A stretch of DNA of 64,000 bases from positions 9,398,001 through 9,462,000 of the forward strand of contig NZ_CP012109.1 in NCBI RefSeq assembly GCF_000280925.3. Reading direction: 5' to 3'. The stretch is from Myxococcus hansupus. GTDB lineage: Bacteria > Myxococcota > Myxococcia > Myxococcales > Myxococcaceae. Positions 59,600 through 64,000 of this stretch are shown piece after piece; the stretch's first letter is position 1; every line of letters begins with the position of its first letter. The translations under genes were made by a program, and so were the position numbers. Below the pieces are notes generated by a model. It was not told the DNA's origin, ran no database searches, and saw only the letters and a list, made by a program, of their open reading frames with translations.

Positions 59600-60919
59600 A
59601 TGTCCTCCCTCCCTTCCTCGCAGGACCTCCCGCACCGGCCCCTGACCCGTGATGACGCCCGCACGCTCGCGTTGGCGGCGCTGGGTGGCGCGCTGGAGTT
59701 CTACGACTTCATCATCTTCGTCTTCTTCACCAAGGTCATCGGCGAGCTCTTCTTCCCACCCGACACGCCAGAGTGGCTGCGGCAGTTGCAGGCGTTTGGC
59801 CTGTTCGCCGCGGGTTATCTGGCGCGCCCGCTGGGCGGCATCGTGATGGCCCACTTCGGGGACCGCGCGGGCCGCAAGCGCATGTTCACCTTGAGCGTGT
59901 TCATGATGTCGGTGCCCACGCTTCTGATTGGCGTGCTCCCCACCTATGAATCGGCGGGCTACGCCGCGGCGCTGGCGCTGCTCCTGCTGCGCGCCGTACA
60001 GGGCGCGGCGGTGGGCGGCGAAGTCCCGGGCGCCTGGGTGTTCGTCTCCGAGCACGTCCCCGCGCGTCGGGTGGGGCTGGCCTGTGGAACCCTCACCGCG
60101 GGCCTCACGTTCGGCATCCTGCTGGGCTCGCTGGTGGCCACGGCCGTCAATTCGCTGATGACGCCCGAGCAGGTCCGGGGCTTCGGCTGGCGGCTGCCCT
60201 TCCTCATCGGCGGTGTGTTCGGCTTCCTGGCCGTGTTCCTCCGCCGCTGGCTGGCGGAGACGCCTGTCTTCGAGGAGCTGCGCCGCCGCAAGGCGCTGGT
60301 GAAGGAGCTGCCGCTCAAGGCCGTGCTGCGCGGCCATGGTGGCACCGTGGTGATGTCCATGTTGCTCACGTGGGTGCTCACCGCGGGCATCGTGGTGGTC
60401 ATCCTGATGACGCCCACGTTGATGCAGAGCCTGCATCAGGTCACCGCCACGCACGCGCTGGTGGCCAGCAGCGTGGCCACGCTGAGCCTGACGTTCGGCT
60501 GCGTCGCGTACGGCATGTTCGCGGACCGCGTGGGGGTGGGGCACGCCCTGGGCCTGGGCTGCGTGTTGCTGCTGGCGGCCGCATACGCGCTCTACGTGGG
60601 CACGGCGGCGTCTCCGGGGGCGCTGGTGCCGCTGTCCGCGCTGGCGGGGTTGTGCGTCGGCGTGGTGGGCGTGGTGCCCACCGCGATTGTCCGAGCCTTT
60701 CCCGCGCCGGTGCGATTCTCCGGACTCTCCTTCTCGTACAACATGGCCTATGCCCTCTTCGGAGGGCTCACCCCGCTGGCCGTCACGTTGATGATGAAGG
60801 CCTCGCCGCTGGCGCCCGCGCACTACGTGGCGGCGGTGTGTGTCATGGGCGTGGGCATCGCGCTGCACCTGTCGCGGGCGGGGCGCGAGGCCGCGCTGCA
60901 CCCCGCCGCAGAGCCCTGA
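59600..60919 (+). CDS. MFS transporter, MHS (metabolite/H+ symporter) type
   Basis: 439 residues with ~12 membrane helices. LGGALEFYDFIIFVFFTKVI (E-x-Y-D-F motif), ARPLGGIVMAHFGDRAGRKR (loop 2-3 A-like motif) and LLRAVQGAAVGGEVPGAWVF then SEHVPARRVG mark the metabolite:H+ symporter group, which includes proline/betaine, shikimate and citrate transporters. The substrate is not deducible. It follows the Crp/Fnr-type regulator and is convergent with the metal-linked lipoprotein genes, two bases from the next gene's stop. Confidence 0.92.
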   Translation: MSSLPSSQDLPHRPLTRDDARTLALAALGGALEFYDFIIFVFFTKVIGELFFPPDTPEWLRQLQAFGLFAAGYLARPLGGIVMAHFGDRAGRKRMFTLSVFMMSVPTLLIGVLPTYESAGYAAALALLLLRAVQGAAVGGEVPGAWVFVSEHVPARRVGLACGTLTAGLTFGILLGSLVATAVNSLMTPEQVRGFGWRLPFLIGGVFGFLAVFLRRWLAETPVFEELRRRKALVKELPLKAVLRGHGGTVVMSMLLTWVLTAGIVVVILMTPTLMQSLHQVTATHALVASSVATLSLTFGCVAYGMFADRVGVGHALGLGCVLLLAAAYALYVGTAASPGALVPLSALAGLCVGVVGVVPTAIVRAFPAPVRFSGLSFSYNMAYALFGGLTPLAVTLMMKASPLAPAHYVAAVCVMGVGIALHLSRAGREAALHPAAEP

Positions 60920-60920
60920 C

Positions 60921-61901
60921 TCAGTAGCGTTCGAACACGAAGTGGAACGTCTCCCGCTCCGTGGGGCCGAAGGTGAGCCGGAGGAAGCGGTCACCTCCTG
61001 GCGCGGTGAACTTCAGCGTGTGGGTGATGGCGGGGACGCAGACGGAGCGGGCGGGCTCCAGCGCGGAGGCGACGGCGACCTCGCCTTCCGTCATGTCATG
61101 CACGGCGACGGGCACGGCGTGGTCGAGATACAGGACCACGGGCTCGTCCCGCCCGTCACCCGAGACGACTTCGGTGTAGCCCACGAAGGACGCGCCGCTG
61201 GAGGGCAGCGTCAGCGCGTAGAACGCATGAGGCGCGTCCGTGGCCGGGTAGACGGTGGGGGAGGCGCTCGCGGTGACGGGGCGCGGGCGCTCCAGCAGCG
61301 CGTGGGCGCAGGCGTGCTCCATGGCGGCATCCCGTCGGCCGGTGGTGAAGTCCAGTCGTCCATCACCGAGCCCGGCGTGCGAGGTGTCCACCGGCTGACC
61401 CTCGCCGCTGCGCAGGCCCGCGAGGTCCAGCGTGTACCGGGACTCTTCCTCGAGCGGCGGCAGGTCCGACTCAGGGCGGGGGATGTCCACCGTCAGCGTC
61501 AGCGCATCCTCGCTCCAGGTGCCCGAAAGCACGCGAGGCGCGTTGGCGGGTGTCGTCTGGTCGATGCGGGTGACCTGCGACGCCGAGGCGTCCATGGGCG
61601 TGTCGAAGGTGAGGGTGACGCGCTTGCGCGCCGCCGAGGTCGTGCCGGCCACGAACAGCTCCACCGGTACGACATTCTGCTCGCCCTCGGCGGGCGTGGA
61701 GCCCGTGACGATGGGACCTTGGACGGAGCCCGCGTCAGGCTCGGTGCCCGCGTCGGATTGCGTGCCGGCGTCCTGTCCGGTGCCCGCGTCGGGACGGGTA
61801 CCGGCGTCCGGAGCCGGGGGCACGGGGTCGTCGTTGTCACAGCCGGCCAGCGTCAGCAGGGCGCAGGTGGCGAGCACGGTGGCGGTGGCGGCGGTTCGCA
61901 T
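60921..61901 (-). CDS. Lipoprotein: Ig-like (SbsA/Big_5-type) domain plus HACxH domain
   Basis: 326 residues. Lipobox LAGC (Cys21) with Asp/Pro linker repeats (PDAGTRPDAGTGQDAGT). Residues ~62-185 resemble a bacterial Ig/SbsA-type domain (STPAEGEQNVVPVELFV then GTTSAARKRVTLTFDTPMDA). From His196 (EHACAHALLERPRPV) runs a domain shared with the three genes to the right: HxFYALTLP, FVGYTEVV, VVLYLDHAVPVAV, RSVCVPAITHTLKF and FHFVFE. Its N-terminal Ig part is not found in the others. Upstream (61936) is a strong hairpin, so it may be transcribed on read-through from 62716 or from its own weak promoter. Role unknown; surface metal binding is inferred from neighbours. Confidence 0.8.
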   Translation of the reverse strand: MRTAATATVLATCALLTLAGCDNDDPVPPAPDAGTRPDAGTGQDAGTQSDAGTEPDAGSVQGPIVTGSTPAEGEQNVVPVELFVAGTTSAARKRVTLTFDTPMDASASQVTRIDQTTPANAPRVLSGTWSEDALTLTVDIPRPESDLPPLEEESRYTLDLAGLRSGEGQPVDTSHAGLGDGRLDFTTGRRDAAMEHACAHALLERPRPVTASASPTVYPATDAPHAFYALTLPSSGASFVGYTEVVSGDGRDEPVVLYLDHAVPVAVHDMTEGEVAVASALEPARSVCVPAITHTLKFTAPGGDRFLRLTFGPTERETFHFVFERY

Positions 61902-61935
61902 GGAGGGACCTCGGGGAAGACAGGGCGAAGAGGAA

Positions 61936-61970
61936 CCGGGGTGCCCCCTGTCACGAGCAGGGCACCCCGG
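61936..61970 (-). terminator. Terminator-like hairpin after HACxH gene 62015-62716
   Basis: CCGGGGTGC (61936) pairs with GCACCCCGG (61962), and CCTG/CAGG extends it past a two-base bulge, 13 pairs in all. It lies 44 bp downstream of the 62015 stop (leftward) and 34 bp before the next gene start. Confidence 0.65.
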
Positions 61971-62014
61971 TGGAGGGGCTGTCGCGGCGCCCGACTCACC
62001 CGGAGGGTGAGGGG

Positions 62015-62716
62015 CTAGCAGTTGAAGATGGCGGGGTTGGTGTCGTCGCAGTCGAAGCGCTGGGTGACGTAGCCAGCGGGCGGCTCACACGCGAAGCGGT
62101 ACAGCGGGGTGTTGGCGCCGTAGCCGTCTCCGTCCGCGTCCCGGTAGTAGCGGCCCCGGTTGTCGTAGAGGTACTCGGGGACCACGCCGACCGAGCTGGT
62201 GGGCGAGCTGATGTTCAGCTCGTAGGTGTGGCCGACCTGCAGGTCGAACACCCGCGCGTGGCGCAGCGTGCAAGTGTCAGAGGTGATGCCGTGGGTGCTG
62301 ACCAGCGCGGTCAGCGTGACGTTCGGCGTGACGCTCGTGTCCACCGCGGTGATGGTGACGTTCTGTGTGGCGTAGAACGCGACGGACTCCACCGTGGAGG
62401 TGGTGGAGGTGCGCGCGATGGGGATGTACGTCACCTTGCCCGTCCCGCCGCCCGACAGCGCGACGGTGTAGTGCCGGTGCTGGGTGCTGATGTTCGGCGC
62501 GCCGCTGGCGCCATTCACGTTCACGTTGTCCCCGGGATTGGACGCGTGGAGGCACGCGTGGACCGTCATGTCCGTGTTCGCCACGCTGGTGCAGGTGGCT
62601 TCCAGGGGCTGCTCCCGCTCCGAGGTGACGTCCTGGCCCGCTTCGTCCGCAGGCCCGCAGGCGGCCAGCGACAGGCCGAGCAACGCACCGCAGAGAGTCC
62701 GCTTCGTCCGCTTCAT
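62015..62716 (-). CDS. HACxH-domain lipoprotein with MopE-like C-terminal metal motif
   Basis: 233 residues from ATG 62716 (AGGAAG site). Lipobox LAAC (Cys20). The HACxH domain starts VHACLHASNPG (His53) and includes HRHYTVALSG, FYATQNVTITA, DTCTLRHARVFDL and HTYELNISS. The C-terminal ~45 residues (YYRDADGDGYG ... CEPPAGYV ... FDCDDTNPAI) match the Asp-rich putative metal-binding/MopE repeat (D-x-D-G-D-G ... D-C-D-D). MopE of Methylococcus binds copper; many relatives are calcium-type. An operator-like palindrome lies at 62785, 69 bp upstream of the start. A terminator hairpin follows. Confidence 0.82.
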   Translation of the reverse strand: MKRTKRTLCGALLGLSLAACGPADEAGQDVTSEREQPLEATCTSVANTDMTVHACLHASNPGDNVNVNGASGAPNISTQHRHYTVALSGGGTGKVTYIPIARTSTTSTVESVAFYATQNVTITAVDTSVTPNVTLTALVSTHGITSDTCTLRHARVFDLQVGHTYELNISSPTSSVGVVPEYLYDNRGRYYRDADGDGYGANTPLYRFACEPPAGYVTQRFDCDDTNPAIFNC

Positions 62717-62784
62717 GGTGAGGCTTCCTTTCGTGAGCCGGGCTGAAAGCCGCAAGCGCCGGCAGTCATCACTCATGACGCATG

Positions 62785-62799
62785 TGTAACTTAGTTGCA
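62785..62799. promoter_or_regulatory. TGCAACT-type operator upstream of MopE-like HACxH gene
   Basis: On the plus strand TGTAAC-TTA-GTTGCA, an inverted repeat with one mismatch; on the gene strand it reads TATTGCAACTAAGTTAC. It matches the site at 51857 in TTGCAACT and the following GTT. It sits 31 bp after the stop of the next gene (62831) and 69 bp before the start of the gene it would control. Confidence 0.6.
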
Positions 62800-62830
62800 A
62801 TAACTGGCAAGGTCGGAACCTTCGGCGTCA

Positions 62831-63475
62831 CTACGGGAGGTGCTCGATGACCATGTTGAGTTCGGCCAGGGACGTGGGGCCGAGCCGGACGGTGTACTGG
62901 ACGCGGTCCGTCAGTTCGTAACCGACCATGTGCTTCAAGCTGTCGCAGTGGCCGCTCGTGGCCTGGGCGCCGGCCTGCTCCACGGTGGATTGGAGGGCCG
63001 TCTCGATGAGGGTGACGGGGACCTCCGGGTGGCTCAGGTAGACGACGAAGTTCCCGCTGGCGAAGGCCTTGTAGCTGAACGTGCCCACGTACTGGTCGCC
63101 CTCGGGGCGGAGCTGCACCGTGTAGTAGGTGTGGAAGTCATCCACGCGCGGGTCGCGGGACGTGGAGGCGGTCACCGTGACGAAGGGGCCGTTCGTCACG
63201 TGCCAGCAGGCGTGTTCGCCGTTGTCCCCGAAGTCGAAGCCCTGGCCGGGGGTGTGGTCCGGGTCCGGCACACAGGCCAGCCCATCCTCTGCGGCGACAT
63301 AGCCTCGGTGGCAGTGGCACCAGTCACCCGTGGGTTCCCGGTGGATGTGTCCATGGGGCTCGCAGGGGTCTTCCTGTGGAGACGGGTCATCGATGGGCGC
63401 GGCGTCTTCACCGTCGCACGCGGTGAGCATCGCGGCACAGACAGCCAACAAGAGAACTCGGAGGGGCGGGCGCAT
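62831..63475 (-). CDS. HACxH-domain lipoprotein with Cys/His-rich EGF-like module
   Basis: 214 residues. Lipobox LTAC (Cys20). Residues 37-69 are a compact module, CEPHGHIHREPTGDWCHCH then RGYVAAEDGLACV, with four Cys and four His. The HACxH domain begins EHACWHVTNGPFVTVTAS (His88), continues HTYYTVQLRP, VVYLSHPEVPVTLIE, HCDSLKHMVGYEL and ends NMVIEHLP. The C-x-S-L-K segment matches the partial gene at 63616 (VCSSLK). A perfect 8-bp inverted repeat lies 28 bp upstream of the start, after AGGAAG ribosome site. The function is unknown. Confidence 0.82.
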   Translation of the reverse strand: MRPPLRVLLLAVCAAMLTACDGEDAAPIDDPSPQEDPCEPHGHIHREPTGDWCHCHRGYVAAEDGLACVPDPDHTPGQGFDFGDNGEHACWHVTNGPFVTVTASTSRDPRVDDFHTYYTVQLRPEGDQYVGTFSYKAFASGNFVVYLSHPEVPVTLIETALQSTVEQAGAQATSGHCDSLKHMVGYELTDRVQYTVRLGPTSLAELNMVIEHLP

Positions 63476-63502
63476 GGGTGCTTCCTATATGCCCTTTGGA
63501 TT

Positions 63503-63525
63503 CAAATGCAACTGAAGTGCATTTG
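63503..63525. promoter_or_regulatory. CAAATGCA-N7-TGCATTTG palindrome (TGCAACT-type operator)
   Basis: A perfect 8-bp inverted repeat with a 7-bp spacer, 28 bp upstream of the gene start at 63475. Its core ATGCAACT shares the 7-mer TGCAACT with the sites at 51857 and (reverse strand) 62785. The A/T-rich context contrasts with the flanks. Confidence 0.65.
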
Positions 63526-63547
63526 GTGTTCGATTCATGCAGGAAGA

Positions 63548-63580
63548 CCCACGCCGGGCGTACTCGCTTCCCGGCGTGGG
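63548..63580 (-). terminator. Terminator hairpin of the 63616 gene
   Basis: CCCACGCCGGG at 63548 pairs perfectly with CCCGGCGTGGG at 63570 (11 bp, loop of 11). It lies 36 bp beyond the leftward stop at 63616, and the minus strand then reads TCTTCCT. Confidence 0.75.
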
Positions 63581-63615
63581 CCTGATGTGTGGGCACGACG
63601 TGCCGTGTCCGCCTG

Positions 63616-64000
63616 TCAGTGGTGGTGGCCCGCCTCCTCGATGATGAGGGTGAAGGCGGCGTTGCTGGGGAGGACGGAGCGGAACTCCAGGTGGTACTCG
63701 GTGTCGGCCTCGAGGTCCGCGATGAGGGCCGTCTTCAGGCTGGAGCAGACGTTGGTGGCGATGTTGTAGCGGCACTCCTGTGCCACCTCGATGCCCGTGG
63801 CGGCCTCGAAGATGCGCAGGCCGCGGTGACGCGACAGCATGAAGGCGAACTCACCCGACTCGTCCGGGAGGAACGAGACGCGGCCCGCGTAGTTGAACTG
63901 CGAGCGCTTCGGGAGCGTCACTTGGTACGCGGTGTGGGCCTGGCTGACGTCCACCAGGACGGGCGCGCCGAGGGCAGCCGCGGTGACGGGCTCGAAGGGG
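63616..64000 (-). CDS. HACxH-family exported protein, start outside window
   Basis: The frame stays open to the window edge (at least 127 residues). The visible part (VTAAALGAPVLVDVSQAHTA, YQVTLP, YAGRVSFLPDESGEFAFML, EVAQECRYNIATNVCSSLKT and AFTLIIEEAGHHH) aligns throughout with the second part of the three neighbouring proteins, including the second Cys (VCSSLK). The expected His-Ala-Cys-x-His and any signal peptide would lie beyond 64000. It ends in His-His-His, possibly metal-binding. A strong hairpin follows. Confidence 0.75.
   Translation of the reverse strand, partial: PFEPVTAAALGAPVLVDVSQAHTAYQVTLPKRSQFNYAGRVSFLPDESGEFAFMLSRHRGLRIFEAATGIEVAQECRYNIATNVCSSLKTALIADLEADTEYHLEFRSVLPSNAAFTLIIEEAGHHH

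Overview
The window is about 70% G+C, almost every base is coding, many genes overlap by 1-4 bases (ATGA, GTGA, TGATG), and the content is typical of a predatory myxobacterium. The best taxonomic marker is a three-gene TolQ/TolR-type motor at 33728-35684. In its first TolR-like protein the key membrane aspartate is D28, as in AglQ of Myxococcus xanthus, so I read the cluster as aglR-aglQ-aglS, the gliding-motility motor. Abundant lipoproteins, several multi-domain histidine kinases and Lnb/DUF4105, PhaC and Uma2 proteins also fit Myxococcaceae (Myxococcus or Corallococcus). I saw no tRNA, rRNA, CRISPR, transposase or prophage genes.

Layout. 1-6718: a cut-off unknown gene, a dynamin-like GTPase, a thioredoxin-TPR lipoprotein, a phosphoesterase translationally coupled to a LuxR-type regulator, and a small membrane protein. 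6939-11302: a Ser/Glu-rich lipoprotein overlapping a very large Lnb/DUF4105 protein that carries seven 72-bp tandem repeats and a probable outer-membrane barrel. 11241-18548: small envelope proteins, a dienelactone hydrolase, a Gre factor, a methyltransferase, a pterin module (FolM-like reductase plus FolB-cupin fusion), an SDR whose 5' end looks partly duplicated, and a queuosine-precursor transporter. 18565-22944, leftward: a PHA-synthase operon, an Uma2 nuclease, an SDR and queD. 23306-32490: a YhcG-type nuclease, a beta-helix lipoprotein, a kinase pair whose first member lacks an ATPase domain, an MsrB-MsrA fusion lipoprotein and a membrane-anchored protein. 32501-35684: an MshEN-type protein and the Agl motor with its promoter, intercistronic hairpin and terminator. 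35769-50945: phosphatase, lipid-binding protein, HupE protein, a MASE1 hybrid kinase, a minisatellite, an ABHD18-type hydrolase, a Lon N-domain protein, NAD synthetase, a barrel protein, FKBP, thioredoxin and a receiver-kinase.

50953-64000 is the most unusual part. A TonB-dependent receptor with its own fused TonB C-terminal-like domain and a His-rich linker is flanked by two lipoproteins that look like diverged copies of one another. About 5 kb further on are four consecutive leftward exported proteins (one cut by the window end). The three complete ones share a novel-looking domain that opens with His-Ala-Cys-x-His, and the fourth shares its C-terminal half. One of them ends in a MopE-like Asp-rich metal motif and one has a Cys/His-rich EGF-like module. 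Three intergenic sites in this region (51857, 62785, 63503) carry the same palindromic TGCAACT-type sequence next to gene starts. My inference is one metal-responsive (copper or zinc) surface-acquisition regulon. The metal, the regulator and the function of the HACxH domain are not established by the sequence.
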